A stretch of 64,000 bases of DNA from Crocinitomicaceae bacterium (lineage in GTDB: Bacteria; Bacteroidota; Bacteroidia; Flavobacteriales_D; Crocinitomicaceae), in the NCBI GenBank assembly GCA_029252405.1, contig JAQXBM010000007.1, positions 1 to 64,000 of the forward strand, written 5' to 3'. Of the stretch, positions 19,309 to 30,793 are shown one piece after another. Position 1 is the first letter of the stretch. Every line of letters starts with the position of its first letter. The position numbers and the translations under genes are program-made. Under the pieces are notes generated by a model. The model saw only the letters and a list, made by a program, of their open reading frames with translations, made no database searches and was not told the origin of the DNA.

Positions 19309-21921
19309 TTATAACTTCGACTTCACGATTGAGATCGCTTCTTGCAATCCGTCAGCGTTTCGTCCACCCGCAGTTGCATAGTTCGGCTGACCTCCACCTC
19401 CACCTTGGATGAGTTTACTTACTTCACGGATGGTATTTCCAGCATGGAAGTCCTTTTCCTTTACTATGTTATCCGCAGCGATGATACTCAAGCTGCATTT
19501 ACCGCTATCTTTTCCGCCAATTACGCCAACAAAATTCTCGACTTCGCCTTTTAAATTGAACAAGATATCTTTAACGCATCCAGCGTCCATCTCCACAATC
19601 GCTTCGAGGAAATTCACTCCATTGAAATCGACTATTTTGTTCTTCAGCTCAGCTTTCAATTGCATTGAACGCGCTTTCTTCAACAAGTCAATTTCTTTCT
19701 GAAGGGCACTATTTTTCGTTCGTAAATCCGTTACGGCTTTTACGATGTCTTTTGGGTTTTTGAACGCCATTGCTACTTCATCCAAAGTTGCTGCTTTCTT
19801 TTCAAAGTACTCTTCTGCCTTTTCATTCGTGATTGCCTCAATTCTTCGGACTCCCGCAGCGACTGCAGATTCTGAAGTAATTTTGAACAATCCGATTTCT
19901 CCTGTAGATCGAACGTGTGTTCCTCCACAGAGCTCCACAGAGTCACCAAATTTGATGACGCGAACCGTATCACCGTATTTCTCTCCGAATAGAGCCATTG
20001 CGCCCATTTCTTGAGCGATTTCCATGGGTGTGTTACGCTTTTCTTCAAGCATTATGTTCTTTCGGATTTGATTCGAAACCATCGCTTGTATCTGTGCCAA
20101 TTCTTCGTCCGTCACTTTCGAGAAGTGAGAGAAGTCAAAACGCAAGTAATCAGAATTAACCAACGACCCTTTTTGCTCTACGTGATCTCCAAGCACTGTT
20201 CTTAATGCATGGTGGAGGAGGTGAGTAGCAGAGTGATTGTTTGCCGAAGCATGGCGTTTTTTCTCGTTTACCACTGCCAAGAAGTTCGCTTTCAAACTTT
20301 CAGGCAATTCCTTCATCAGGTGAATGATGAGGTTGTTCTCTTTTTTCGTGTCGATGACGTAAGCTTTCTCGTCGCCGTATTCAATGTGTCCAGTATCTCC
20401 AACTTGACCTCCGCCTTCAGGGTAGAAAGGAGTAAGGTTGAAAACTACTTGGTAGAATGTCTTTTTCTTTTGAGTCACCTTTCGGTACTTCACGATTTTA
20501 ACGTGTGTCGAAAGAAGATCGTATCCAACGAATTCCTCAACATTATCATCACACAATTGGATCCAATCGTCGGCTTCCATTGCTGTTGCTGCGCGAGCTC
20601 GTTCTTTTTGAAGATTGAGTTCTTTTTGGAATTCTTTTTCATCAACCGTCAAACCATTTTCACGAGCAATTAGCATTGTCAAATCAAATGGGAATCCGTA
20701 CGTATCGTACAGCTCAAAAGCAATAAATCCTTCAATTTCAGATTGATTTGCCTTTTTCGTTTTGTCAATGACGAGGTCCATTCGTCGCAGGCCTTGCGCC
20801 AATGTTCTGAAGAAGCTTGTTTCCTCTTCGTGGATCACTTTGCGAATTAGTTCTTTCTGATTCACCAATTCTTCGAAAGCTTCACCCATCAATTCTGTCA
20901 GTTTTCCTGACAAGTCTGCCATAAACGGCTCTTGCATGCCAAGTGTTTGGTAACCGTATCTCACCGCTCGACGCAAAATTCTTCTGATTACGTATCCAGC
21001 TCCAGTGTTTGAAGGAAGTTGACCATCAGCAATAGAGAAAGCAATCGCACGAACGTGATCGGCGATCACACGCAAAGCAATATCAGTCGCTTCGTCTTTA
21101 CCATAGGTAACTCCTGAAACTTGTTCCATATGCTTGATCAAGCCTTGGAATAAATCAGTATCGTAATTCGATTGTTTTCCTTGAAGCGCCATTGCAAGGC
21201 GTTCCAATCCCATTCCTGTATCAACATGCTTTGCTGGAAGTGGTTCCAAAGATCCATTCGCTTTGCGGTTGAACTCCATGAACACGTTGTTCCAGATTTC
21301 CACTACTTGTGGGTCGTCTTCGTTCACTAATGATTTTCCATCCACTTTCTGGCGCTCGTCCTCTGATCGGAGATCAACATGAATTTCTGAACACGGACCA
21401 CATGGACCAGTATCGCCCATTTCCCAGAAGTTATCTTTTTTGTTGGCTAAAATGATGCGATCCTCAGAAATATATTTTTTCCAAATGTCGATGCTTTCTT
21501 GATCCACTGGAACACCATCTTTTTCATCACCTTCAAAAACAGTAACGTACAATCGGTCTTTATCAATTTCGTAAACATCTGTCAACAATTCCCACGACCA
21601 CTTGATTGTGTCTTCCTTGAAGTAATCGCCGAATGACCAATTTCCAAGCATTTCGAACATCGTGTGGTGGTAGGTATCAACACCTACTTCTTCCAAATCG
21701 TTGTGCTTTCCAGAAACACGCAAGCATTTTTGCGTATTCGCCAAACGAGGATTTGTAGGAACAGAATTCCCCAAAAAGTAGTCTTTGAATTGATTCATTC
21801 CGGCATTGATAAACATCAACGTTGGGTCGTTTTTCACGACCATTGGGGCACTAGGAACAATTTCATGTCCCTTTGATTCAAAATATTCGAAAAATTGTTT
21901 TCTAATTTCTGCAAGTGTCAT
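19309..21921 (-). CDS. alaS: alanyl-tRNA synthetase
   Basis: Full-length 870 aa; motif [40 protein letters not shown]-terminal [14 protein letters not shown]. Confidence 0.98.
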   Translation of the reverse strand: MTLAEIRKQFFEYFESKGHEIVPSAPMVVKNDPTLMFINAGMNQFKDYFLGNSVPTNPRLANTQKCLRVSGKHNDLEEVGVDTYHHTMFEMLGNWSFGDYFKEDTIKWSWELLTDVYEIDKDRLYVTVFEGDEKDGVPVDQESIDIWKKYISEDRIILANKKDNFWEMGDTGPCGPCSEIHVDLRSEDERQKVDGKSLVNEDDPQVVEIWNNVFMEFNRKANGSLEPLPAKHVDTGMGLERLAMALQGKQSNYDTDLFQGLIKHMEQVSGVTYGKDEATDIALRVIADHVRAIAFSIADGQLPSNTGAGYVIRRILRRAVRYGYQTLGMQEPFMADLSGKLTELMGEAFEELVNQKELIRKVIHEEETSFFRTLAQGLRRMDLVIDKTKKANQSEIEGFIAFELYDTYGFPFDLTMLIARENGLTVDEKEFQKELNLQKERARAATAMEADDWIQLCDDNVEEFVGYDLLSTHVKIVKYRKVTQKKKTFYQVVFNLTPFYPEGGGQVGDTGHIEYGDEKAYVIDTKKENNLIIHLMKELPESLKANFLAVVNEKKRHASANNHSATHLLHHALRTVLGDHVEQKGSLVNSDYLRFDFSHFSKVTDEELAQIQAMVSNQIRKNIMLEEKRNTPMEIAQEMGAMALFGEKYGDTVRVIKFGDSVELCGGTHVRSTGEIGLFKITSESAVAAGVRRIEAITNEKAEEYFEKKAATLDEVAMAFKNPKDIVKAVTDLRTKNSALQKEIDLLKKARSMQLKAELKNKIVDFNGVNFLEAIVEMDAGCVKDILFNLKGEVENFVGVIGGKDSGKCSLSIIAADNIVKEKDFHAGNTIREVSKLIQGGGGGQPNYATAGGRNADGLQEAISIVKSKL

Positions 21922-22039
21922 AACGAATGTATCTCTTCAATTAATGAACGCAAATTTAGTGGATTTGTAGAGTTGATTGTGATTTGAAGGTAGCAATTAA
22001 CGTTTTTACACAAAATCTATGGCAGAATCGCCTCTTTTT

Positions 22040-23002
22040 CTACTGAACAACGATTTTTGATGTCTCTTTGAAATCCTCCGTCTGAATTTGAAGGAAGTAG
22101 GTTCCAGGTGAAACATTGTCCAAATCAATCGTGCTTGAATTGCTTCGAGAAATCATTTGCCCGTTCAGTGAAACAAGGGTTAATTGCTCAATTTTCTGAG
22201 TAGATGAGATATGAATAGTTCCGTATCGATTAACAGGATTAGGATAAATACCAAATCCTCCACTCTGCTCACTGACTCCCAGTGGCCCTTGGTGAATCAC
22301 TCCAATAGCATCCAAATCAAATCCACCTTGAGGAAAAGCGGTAGCATAAGGATCATTAATTGCGTTTCCGTTCGAATCATATTGAATGTGGTTTCCGCTG
22401 ATCATTCCCACAACATCAATAATTTTGACATGCGTAATTGCCATTGTGTTCAATCCGAAAATTCCGTCTAGTTCTTGCAAATCGAAAGGAGTACCAAAGT
22501 TAACGCGGTATTTTCCTGCTAGATTGTTCAACAAAGTAGCATCTCCCAAAGCATCGAAAGGACCAATTTGATTGTCAGTTGGCGTATTTGAAACAGCAGG
22601 GAACCTGTGAAAATTGATTCCGTCACTACTTACTTCAACAAAGGCCAATTCTAAAAACGCATCTGAAAAACCATTTTCGAATACTGCGAAGTCAGGTCCG
22701 GGTTCGTTAGTGATAGGCTGGGGAAAGGTAAGAATAGCAACTCCGCTATCTCCCAAACTTACGCATGATCCATCGGGAATACCGGTCGGTGAATTTGCAT
22801 CACCAGTTGAGGCTGTTCCGCCAAATGGATTCGCAATATCAATCAGACCTAGCTGTAGTTGCGCATTATTTGCCCAGTTGACAAAAACCGAACTATCCTT
22901 GTGCATGGCAGTTGAACCTGATGTTCCTGCTGGTCCAGCAAATTGAGCAAGACTCAAGGTGCTCGTACTCAGAAAAAAGATAGACAGAATCGCGTTTTTC
23001 AT
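22040..23002 (-). CDS. secreted protein with type IX secretion C-terminal sorting domain
   Basis: Signal peptide; C-terminal FGIYPNPVNRYGTIHISS...LNGQMI...GTYFLQIQTEDFKETSKIVVQ. Confidence 0.85.
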   Translation of the reverse strand: MKNAILSIFFLSTSTLSLAQFAGPAGTSGSTAMHKDSSVFVNWANNAQLQLGLIDIANPFGGTASTGDANSPTGIPDGSCVSLGDSGVAILTFPQPITNEPGPDFAVFENGFSDAFLELAFVEVSSDGINFHRFPAVSNTPTDNQIGPFDALGDATLLNNLAGKYRVNFGTPFDLQELDGIFGLNTMAITHVKIIDVVGMISGNHIQYDSNGNAINDPYATAFPQGGFDLDAIGVIHQGPLGVSEQSGGFGIYPNPVNRYGTIHISSTQKIEQLTLVSLNGQMISRSNSSTIDLDNVSPGTYFLQIQTEDFKETSKIVVQ

Positions 23003-23114
23003 GCTGCGAAGTTACAGAATTATCTAACTAGCGCAATTTACATTTGAATCGCAGTGATAGACAATCGGGCAACTTCGCCTTGACTTTTTTTAACAACACG
23101 TTCCACGATTTCTT

Positions 23115-24098
23115 TTGTATTTTTGCTCGGTGAAACAGCAATACAAGTATAATCCAGAGACGCTGACTTATGAAAAAGTTCAGGTTTCCACAGGAAGAAG
23201 AGTCTTCCGCGTGATACTGGTGAGTGCTCCAAGTATTTTGCTTGGCTTGTTGTTGGCATTGTTCTTCACTCAAAGAATCGATTCTCCGCGAGAAAAGGAA
23301 TTGAATCGCGACTTTAAATTGCAAGAGGCGGAATTGCAGCGCCTTCAGAAAGGAATGTTATTGGTAAATGATGTTCTAGACGATATTGAAGAGCGCGACG
23401 AGAACCTTTATCGACAGGTGTTGTACGCGAAGGAATTTCCTCAGGAAATGCGAAGAATGGGAACGGGAGGTAGCGACAAGTATTCTTATTTAAGAGGATT
23501 AAGAAACGATAGTCTATTGATGCTAACATCTTCTGGACTTGATCAGCTGGAGCGTCGATTGAATGCGCAAAGCCTTTCTTTTCGTGAGTTGCTGAAACTT
23601 GTAAAAGACAAGGAGAACATGATTACCTGTATTCCTTCAATTCAGCCTGTTCGAAACACCGATTTGAAAAAAGCGATTTCTGGTTTTGGTTGGCGAGTTG
23701 ACCCGATCTACAAAACACGTCAGATGCACACGGGAATGGATTTTACAGCGGCGAGAGGGACTGAAGTCTATGCAACTGGCGATGGTGTGGTTCAAATTGT
23801 AGAGAACAAGGCATGGGGATATGGAAAATCAATTGTGATTAACCATGGTTACGGATACCAAACACGCTATGCTCACTTGAGTGCAATTGGTGTAAGCGAA
23901 GGACAAAAAGTAAAACGTGGACACCTCATTGGTTTAGTCGGATCTACAGGAAGATCAACAGGCCCTCACTTGCATTATGAGGTTGTTAAGAACGGAGTAA
24001 AGGTGAATCCAATTGCCTATTATCACAACGATTTATCACCAGATCAGTACGAAGAATTGCTCAAAACGAGCACTAAATCGAGTAAGACACTTGATTAA
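23115..24098 (+). CDS. M23 family metallopeptidase
   Basis: FGWRVDPIYKTRQMHTGMDFTAARGTEVYATGDGVV...GPHLHYEVVKNG. Confidence 0.92.
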   Translation: MYFCSVKQQYKYNPETLTYEKVQVSTGRRVFRVILVSAPSILLGLLLALFFTQRIDSPREKELNRDFKLQEAELQRLQKGMLLVNDVLDDIEERDENLYRQVLYAKEFPQEMRRMGTGGSDKYSYLRGLRNDSLLMLTSSGLDQLERRLNAQSLSFRELLKLVKDKENMITCIPSIQPVRNTDLKKAISGFGWRVDPIYKTRQMHTGMDFTAARGTEVYATGDGVVQIVENKAWGYGKSIVINHGYGYQTRYAHLSAIGVSEGQKVKRGHLIGLVGSTGRSTGPHLHYEVVKNGVKVNPIAYYHNDLSPDQYEELLKTSTKSSKTLD

Positions 24099-24248
24099 TC
24101 CCGATTTTTTAATTTTCCGATTTTCCCTTAAACATTGAGCTGTAGGGCGAAATAGCGCTTGCATTTTACTCGAAATCAAGAATAAACGTGATAAAAGTGC
24201 AATTCTAATTAATTTGGAATTACCTTTGGAGCATTAAATAAATATATT

Positions 24249-24440
24249 ATGAGTAAAGGAACAGTAAAATTTTTCAATGACGCTAAAGGATTTGGATTCA
24301 TCATTGAAGAAGGTTCAAACCAAGAGCATTTCGTACACATTTCAGGTTGCATCGATGAAGTTCGTGAGAACGATGTAGTTGAGTTCGACTTGGAAGAAGG
24401 ACGTAAAGGATTAAACGCAGTAAATGTAAAGAAAGCTTAA
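24249..24440 (+). CDS. cold-shock protein (CspA family)
   Basis: 63 aa with RNP motifs KGFGFI and HFVHIS. Confidence 0.95.
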   Translation: MSKGTVKFFNDAKGFGFIIEEGSNQEHFVHISGCIDEVRENDVVEFDLEEGRKGLNAVNVKKA

Positions 24441-24461
24441 TATATACTTGCACCTAATTTG

Positions 24462-24497
24462 AATCCCGACATCAGCAATGATTGTCGGGATTTTTTT
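24462..24497 (+). terminator. intrinsic terminator after cold-shock gene
   Basis: AATCCCGACA...TGTCGGGATT stem plus T run. Confidence 0.88.
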
Positions 24498-24707
24498 GTG
24501 CTTTAAATTTGGGCTTCGGTACTTTGATTTCGCTAAGTGACGCTATCAGCGTACAACATTCATTCTAAAAAATCGTGGACTGAGTCGAACATCTAGTAAG
24601 CCGATGCCATAGCATCAAGAAATGGAAGAGTTAGAAGCCACGGTCTTACTTCCTAATAAGATCATTGTTGAATGAGATTAGGGCTACTCGACGATAGGCA
24701 AAACATC

Positions 24708-26196
24708 TTATTGTTTCACGATTCGTTCTAGCTGAATGCCTTGTGAATTCTCGATTTTAAGAATGTACACTCCCGCAGGAAGTTCTGAGATATCAATTTG
24801 AGTATCATCGATTACTTCTTTTTGAATGATGCTTGCACCTTTCAAATCTGTAAGCTTGATTTCAAGTCTTTCGTTGACTTGTTGAAGATAGAATACACCA
24901 TTGCTTGGATTTGGAAAGACATCAACTAACGCGGCATTTCCTTCTTCAGCGATTCCAACATCCGATTGAAATTCATATACTTTCGCTTGTCCTTTATCAT
25001 CATGACCGTAAGCGCCACCTGCGACGCGATCACCTGTTCCATTCATGTCCATACCAGCTCCAAAGATATCTTGTGGATTGTCACCTGTGAGGTTTGCTCC
25101 TAGCTGCGTCCAGGAGTTGTTTGCCCATTCAAATACTTGCGCATCACCATTGGTGAAATAAGTTGAAGCGGAGGAGGCAAGTTTATCTCCAGCAGCATTT
25201 AAACGCACTCTAAATCCGAAAATTATTAAAGTCCATTTCACCTACGATGTTACTTCCCATTTGGATCCAATCGGTTCCATTCCATTCGTATACATAGGTC
25301 TTGCAATCCGTTGAAGGCCCTGCTGAATTATCTCTTGGAGCACCAACAGCAACTCTTGTTCCGGCGCTGTTCAGGCTAACGGATCTTCCGTAATCGTCTC
25401 CGTCAAAGTCTCCGTAGATCGTTGATCCCAGTTGAACCCAATCCGTTCCATTGAACTCCAACACTTTCATGTATCCTTCCTCGTTGTTGCCATATCCCAA
25501 GTTTCCTGGAGCACCAATTGCGGCTCTTGTTCCATCTGAACTTAAGCTCAAAGACATGCCGAAAGTGTCGTATTCTTCGTCTCCCAATATGGTAGTTCCT
25601 ACTTGAACCCATTGCGTTCCATCCCAATTGAATACTTTGGCGAAACCAGCTCGGAATCCATTGACTATATTATTAGGACCACCAATTCCGACAGTGTTTC
25701 CATCTGCACTCAGGCTTAAACCTGCTCCAAACCACTCGAGAAGAACAGGATCCCCATCTCCCTCAATGCTATTGCCGCGTTGTGCCCAGCTCGTTCCATT
25801 CCAGTCGTAGATTCGAACCAGTCCCGGAAGATACCCTGAGCTGTTATCTCCATAAATTGAGGTTACAGCAATCGTGTTCCCCAGAGAATCGATTTCAACT
25901 TCGAATCCTGACCAATCATCCGTTGTTCCATCAATGTCGTCTCCTCTTTGTACCCAATCGGTTCCGTTCCAGTCGAAAACTCTAGCCATTCCGGGAAACA
26001 ATGAATTCCCCGCAAAATTTGGATTGTCATAGGCTCCAACAATCATTACGTCACCTGCATAGTGTAGGCTCAAGGATCTGCCAAATGCGTCTCCATCGAA
26101 TTCTCCTTCGAGTGAGCTTCCCATTTGGTTCCATTGTCCAAAAAGCAAGAGAGGGCTAATTGCAAAAAGTAAATTGAGTACTGCGTTTTTCATCAT
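24708..26196 (-). pseudogene. T9SS-sorted repeat protein interrupted by a single-nucleotide frameshift near 25219-25222
   Basis: ORF 25210..26196 carries signal peptide and WNGTDW repeats; ORF 24708..25241 carries the continuation (GFRVRLNAAGDK) and the sorting domain (VDVFPNPSNGVFYLQ...GVYILKIENSQGIQLERIVKQ). Confidence 0.8.
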
Positions 26197-26507
26197 TCTG
26201 TAAATTTAATCATCTCCGTCATCATATCGAGAGCTAAGTAGTTGGGAACAAATTTCAGCAAAGGATGGTAAAAATGCCTCACGCGTATGCGTGAAAGTGT
26301 TTAGTTGAGGTGATTTCGTGGCCTCTACTTTTTATTACTGGATTCTGCTTGGTTGCCCTCTCGCGTTATCACGTATTAAATTATGCGGACTGAGCGCGAT
26401 GCTCTAAACTTCAATATCTACCTAGGAAACTAATCAAACCTTCAAATTAAAACCTGTCATTTTGACTGTCATATCGGCATGAGTTGACAGAGAAAAACCT
26501 TCCAAAA

Positions 26508-26521
26508 TGACAAAAATGTCA
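26508..26521. promoter_or_regulatory. inverted repeat TGACA-AAAA-TGTCA upstream of dnaK
   Basis: Perfect 5-bp arms; related CTGTCA/TTGACAG arms at about 26455-26490. Confidence 0.5.
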
Positions 26522-26543
26522 GGAAATGAGGGTGAAATTGCCA

Positions 26544-26558
26544 TGGCACAAAGATTGA
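26544..26558 (+). promoter_or_regulatory. sigma54-like -24/-12 element TGGCAC-N5-TTGA
   Basis: Consensus TGGCAC at -24; -12 element is TTGA rather than TTGC; located 50 nt upstream of the dnaK ATG. Confidence 0.4.
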
Positions 26559-26607
26559 CTAAAGAGAGTCGGTTACAAACTGAAAATAAAAGAAAAACAA
26601 ATAAGAG

Positions 26608-28518
26608 ATGGGAAAAATAATTGGAATAGACCTTGGAACTACCAATTCATGTGTTTCCGTAATGGAAGGAAGTGAGCCGGTAGTTATCGCGAACTCAGAA
26701 GGAAAGAGAACAACACCTTCAATCGTTGCGTTTATCGATGGTGGAGAGCGTAAAGTAGGAGATCCTGCAAAGCGCCAAGCTATCACAAACCCAACAAAAA
26801 CGATTTCATCTATCAAACGTTTCATGGGAACGTCTTTCGACGACATGAAAGCTGAAGGTGATCGTGTACCTTACGAAGTAGTAAAAGGAGACAACAACAC
26901 TCCACGTGTGAAAATTGACGATCGTCTTTACACACCACAAGAAATATCTGCAATGGTTCTTCAGAAAATGAAGAAAACAGCGGAAGATTATTTGGGTCAA
27001 GAAGTTTCTGAGGCTGTAGTAACAGTTCCAGCATACTTCAACGATTCACAACGTCAAGCAACAAAAGAAGCGGGTGAAATCGCTGGTTTGACTATCAAAC
27101 GTATCATCAACGAGCCAACAGCAGCAGCCTTGGCTTACGGATTGGACAAAAAAGGAGTTGATCAAAAAATCGTAGTATTCGATTTCGGTGGAGGAACGCA
27201 TGACGTTTCGATTTTGGAATTGGGTGACGGTGTATTTGAAGTATTGTCAACAGACGGAGATACTCACCTTGGTGGAGATGACGTTGATGAGGCAATCATT
27301 TCATGGTTGGCTAGCGAGTTCCAAAACGACGAAGGATTGGACTTGAGAAAAGATCCAATGGCACTTCAACGTTTGAAGGAAGCAGCTGAGAAAGCAAAAA
27401 TCGAGTTGTCGTCAACGACTTCAACAGAGATCAACTTGCCTTACATCATGCCAGTAGATGGTGTGCCAAAGCACTTGGTTCGCACATTACAACGTTCGAA
27501 ATTCGAGCAATTGATTTCGTCTATCGTTGAGCGTACAATCGCTCCATGTCGTACAGCATTGAAAAACGCTGGATTGTCAACTTCAGACATCGATGAAATT
27601 ATCTTGGTAGGTGGATCAACACGTATCCCAGTTATTCAAGATGCAGTGAAAAACTTCTTCAATAAAGAAGCATCGAAAGGTGTGAATCCGGATGAGGTTG
27701 TTGCCGTAGGTGCAGCGATTCAAGGTGGAGTTTTGACGGGAGAGGTGAAAGACGTACTTCTTTTGGATGTTATTCCATTGTCATTGGGAATTGAAACAAT
27801 GGGTGGAGTAATGACGAAATTGATCGACGCAAACACGACAATTCCAACGAAGAAGTCAGAGACTTTCTCTACAGCATCGGATAACCAACCATCGGTTGAT
27901 ATTCACGTATTGCAAGGAGAGCGCTCAATGGCAACGGATAACAAGACATTGGGACGTTTCCAATTGTCTGACATTCCACCAGCACAGCGTGGAGTTCCTC
28001 AAATTGAAGTAACATTCGATATTGATGCGAACGGAATCATGCACATTTCAGCAAAAGACAAAGGAACAGGAAAAGAGCAGTCGATTAAGATTGAATCTTC
28101 TTCAGGATTGTCTGATGAGGAAATCGAAAAAATGAAAGCAGAAGCGGAAGCAAATGCAGAAGCGGATCAAAAATTACGCGACAACGCGGATACTATCAAC
28201 AAAGCTGATTCATTGATTTTCCAAACGGAGCGTCAAATGAAAGAGTACGGAGATAAACTTCCAGAAGACAAAAAACAACCAATTGAGGATGCTTTGGCAG
28301 AATTGAAGAAGGAGTTTGAAGCGAAGAACATCGAAAACTTGACACCAGCAATGGACAAGTTGAACGAATTGTTCCAAGCAGCGTCTCAGGACATGTACAA
28401 CGCAGCTAACGAAGGTGGAGCTCCAGAAGGAGGTGCCCCTGAAGGTGAAGCTGGAGCGAATCCTGAAGATGAAGTTACGGATGTTGACTTTGAAGAAGTA
28501 GACGAAGAGACAAAGTAA
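26608..28518 (+). CDS. dnaK: chaperone DnaK (Hsp70)
   Basis: [16 protein letters not shown], full-length 636 aa, C-terminal EEVDEETK-like tail. Confidence 0.98.
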   Translation: MGKIIGIDLGTTNSCVSVMEGSEPVVIANSEGKRTTPSIVAFIDGGERKVGDPAKRQAITNPTKTISSIKRFMGTSFDDMKAEGDRVPYEVVKGDNNTPRVKIDDRLYTPQEISAMVLQKMKKTAEDYLGQEVSEAVVTVPAYFNDSQRQATKEAGEIAGLTIKRIINEPTAAALAYGLDKKGVDQKIVVFDFGGGTHDVSILELGDGVFEVLSTDGDTHLGGDDVDEAIISWLASEFQNDEGLDLRKDPMALQRLKEAAEKAKIELSSTTSTEINLPYIMPVDGVPKHLVRTLQRSKFEQLISSIVERTIAPCRTALKNAGLSTSDIDEIILVGGSTRIPVIQDAVKNFFNKEASKGVNPDEVVAVGAAIQGGVLTGEVKDVLLLDVIPLSLGIETMGGVMTKLIDANTTIPTKKSETFSTASDNQPSVDIHVLQGERSMATDNKTLGRFQLSDIPPAQRGVPQIEVTFDIDANGIMHISAKDKGTGKEQSIKIESSSGLSDEEIEKMKAEAEANAEADQKLRDNADTINKADSLIFQTERQMKEYGDKLPEDKKQPIEDALAELKKEFEAKNIENLTPAMDKLNELFQAASQDMYNAANEGGAPEGGAPEGEAGANPEDEVTDVDFEEVDEETK

Positions 28519-28552
28519 TTTCTAGTTGAAAGATTCGGATATCTTATAAATT

Positions 28553-28588
28553 AAAAGCACTGTTCCATTGGAGCGGTGCTTTTTTTTT
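28553..28588 (+). terminator. intrinsic terminator after dnaK
   Basis: AAAAGCACTG...CGGTGCTTTTTTTTT. Confidence 0.85.
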
Positions 28589-28687
28589 CAATATAACTCA
28601 GTTTTGGATTCCATAAATTAAAGGATGACCTCGCTTCAAACCATGTTCATGAGAATGAATATATTTACACTTCTAAAAAAAACTACA

Positions 28688-29221
28688 ATGCTAAAAACAC
28701 ACCTCTACATCCTCGCGCTAGTATTAGGCGCTGGTTTATTCTCATGCGCAGAAGCAACCGAAGACTCAGACTCAACTGACACAGTCGAAGAAAATCAATC
28801 CGAAGCGACAGCAGACAGTGAAACGGAGACAGAAACAACGGAGTCCGAAGATACCTCAGAACCGGAAGAAGGAGATGAAATCTCAAGTCGCTATAACTAT
28901 GATCAAGATTTTGAAATCTTCAAAACTGCCGTTATCAACAAAGACATCAAAGGTGTTTCAGCCTTCGCAAGTTCAGATATGATTGATGCTGAAATGTTAG
29001 TGGATGCTTTTCAAGATCCAGATTTCCTTGCAATGTTGAAAAAAGCGACCTACGATGATTTAACGGAGGATACAACGAGTGGTGATGAAGTATTACTTGT
29101 TTTATCGTGCATGGTTGAAGGAAGCGATGACGAAGGGAATACCTTTGAAAGTGGACTTTACTTGTATTTCTCTCAAGGAGATCCAAGCTTGTTGTTAGAA
29201 AACTTTATTGCGGCTGGTTAA
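28688..29221 (+). CDS. hypothetical acidic lipoprotein
   Basis: ORF starts at 28625, but the lipoprotein signal MLKTHLYILALVLGAGLFSCAE starts at 28688. Confidence 0.7.
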   Translation: MLKTHLYILALVLGAGLFSCAEATEDSDSTDTVEENQSEATADSETETETTESEDTSEPEEGDEISSRYNYDQDFEIFKTAVINKDIKGVSAFASSDMIDAEMLVDAFQDPDFLAMLKKATYDDLTEDTTSGDEVLLVLSCMVEGSDDEGNTFESGLYLYFSQGDPSLLLENFIAAG

Positions 29222-29244
29222 ACAGTTCCGATTGAAAAAATTAG

Positions 29245-29292
29245 AAGCACTGCTCGATCCCGACAATTATCGGGAGAGTGGTGCTTTTTTTG
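29245..29292 (+). terminator. intrinsic terminator with nested TCCCGA/TCGGGA palindrome
   Basis: AGCAC..CTC-TCCCGAC-AATTAT-CGGGA-GAG..GTGCTTTTTTT. Confidence 0.8.
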
Positions 29293-29441
29293 TGGGGTAT
29301 ATTTCCAAAATCGGTCTAGTTTGGATGGTACTCTATGTTCTTGCAGTAGGTGTTATACTAGATGAACTTATAGGAAGAAAATGATTCTAAGTTTATAACG
29401 AAAAAATAGATTCCTTTGAACCATACTTATGAGTGAATTAG

Positions 29442-29629
29442 AAATCAAAATACAATCTTAGTGTGCAAGAGAAGAATGGAACTACAATTTCGTTCACGAA
29501 TAATGGGGGAGGCAGTTATGAAATAACAATGACTTTTGTCAGGAATATAAACATCAGTTATTCCTATCTTGATGTCAAATTAAATGAATGGGACACCATC
29601 ACGACCATAACCAATCTGGGCAAAACTTA
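29442..29629 (+). pseudogene. orphan open frame, apparent remnant of a secreted/beta-rich protein
   Basis: In-frame translation KSKYNLSVQEKNGTTISFTNNGGGSYEITMTFVRNINISYSYLDVKLNEW without a suitable start; runs into the CDF gene. Confidence 0.4.
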
Positions 29630-30466
29630 AAAATTGCCTTCTTCCTGAACGTCGGGTTCACGATTTTTGAGATCATTGGTGGATTGTACGTGAACAGCGT
29701 TTCTATTATTTCTGATGCTGTTCATGACCTCGGCGATAGTTTATCCTTAGGGACAGCGTGGTACCTTCAAAAGAAATCAACAAAAAAAGCAGATAAGGAC
29801 TTTTCCTTTGGGTATGCGCGCTTTTCATTGCTTGGAGCGTTGATCAACAGCCTGGTTCTAATTCTTGGATCAGTCTACGTTATTTATGAGGCCGTTGGAA
29901 GATTTGTTGAGCCAGAGCATTCCGATGGTCAAGGTATGATGTTTATCGCCATTATCGGAATAGCAGTAAATGGCTATGCTGCTTGGAAGTTGAGTGGAGG
30001 GAAATCACTCAATGAAAAGGTTATTTCGTGGCACTTGCTCGAAGATGTTTTGGGCTGGGTTGCCGTATTCATTGTGGCTGTTGTATTGCAATTCAAGGAC
30101 ATTCAATATTTGGATCCCGCCTTATCACTCTTGATTACTGCCTATATCTTATGGGGCGTTATGAAACGTTTAAAGGAGACTTTGTATCTATTCCTTCAGG
30201 GTGTTCCGGCTGATGTTGATGTGGTTCAAATCAAAATGAAACTCTTGGCGATTGATCATGTGAAATCCTTGCACCATACCCACGTTTGGTCCTTGGAGGG
30301 CGAGCATCATGTGTTTACGACCCATTTGAAATTGGAGAACATTGCGGAATTCAATCAAATAGTGGAAGCGAAAAAAGCCGCCAAGGAAATTTTAAAGGAG
30401 TATCATTTCACGCACTATACCATCGAAACGGAATTGGATGGGGAGAGTTGTGATTTGTGCGATTGA
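29588..30466 (+). CDS. cation diffusion facilitator family transporter
   Basis: HHHDHN N terminus, NVGFTIFEIIGGLYVNSVSIISDAVHDLGDSLSLG, six TM helices, cytoplasmic C-terminal domain. Confidence 0.93.
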   Translation: MGHHHDHNQSGQNLKIAFFLNVGFTIFEIIGGLYVNSVSIISDAVHDLGDSLSLGTAWYLQKKSTKKADKDFSFGYARFSLLGALINSLVLILGSVYVIYEAVGRFVEPEHSDGQGMMFIAIIGIAVNGYAAWKLSGGKSLNEKVISWHLLEDVLGWVAVFIVAVVLQFKDIQYLDPALSLLITAYILWGVMKRLKETLYLFLQGVPADVDVVQIKMKLLAIDHVKSLHHTHVWSLEGEHHVFTTHLKLENIAEFNQIVEAKKAAKEILKEYHFTHYTIETELDGESCDLCD

Positions 30467-30479
30467 ACCTTAAATTTGA

Positions 30480-30788
30480 ATGCATATGCCAAAAGATCTA
30501 TGCCTCCAAATAGGAAATAAGCTTCCCAATGCAGTCGAAAGTCAACTTTTCGGAAAACCATGCTTTAAAATCAACGGAAAGGCATTCGTCTGTTTTTTTG
30601 AGAATGAAATGGTTTTCAAACTCACGGGAGAGATGCACAATGAAGCGATGGCGTTTGATGGTTCACAGTTATTCGATCCTTCCAAAAAAGGACGCGCAAT
30701 GAAAGAATGGGTGCAAGTTCCATTCGATTACAAAGATTCTTGGGAGAGATTTGCTTTAGCGGCATTGGAATATGTAGGTGCGAAGTAA
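30480..30788 (+). CDS. TfoX N-terminal/MmcQ-YjbR-like domain protein
   Basis: Small protein with MFGKPCFKINGKAFVCFFENEMVFKL-like pattern (QLFGKPCFKINGKAFVCFFENEMVFKL). Confidence 0.6.
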   Translation: MHMPKDLCLQIGNKLPNAVESQLFGKPCFKINGKAFVCFFENEMVFKLTGEMHNEAMAFDGSQLFDPSKKGRAMKEWVQVPFDYKDSWERFALAALEYVGAK

Positions 30789-30793
30789 CTATA

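Noticed and set aside
19342-21876. Several plus-strand ORFs of 60-154 aa opposite alaS
   Set aside because: Antisense to a full-length conserved housekeeping gene; compositions reflect codon-position shadowing.
26279-26294. TCACGC-GTAT-GCGTGA hairpin in the gap before dnaK
   Set aside because: Short stem without T-run or repeated copies seen; could be chance or a weak bidirectional terminator for the neighbouring T9SS gene.
26806-27295. Minus-strand ORFs opposite dnaK
   Set aside because: Antisense shadow ORFs of a highly conserved gene with no independent signals.
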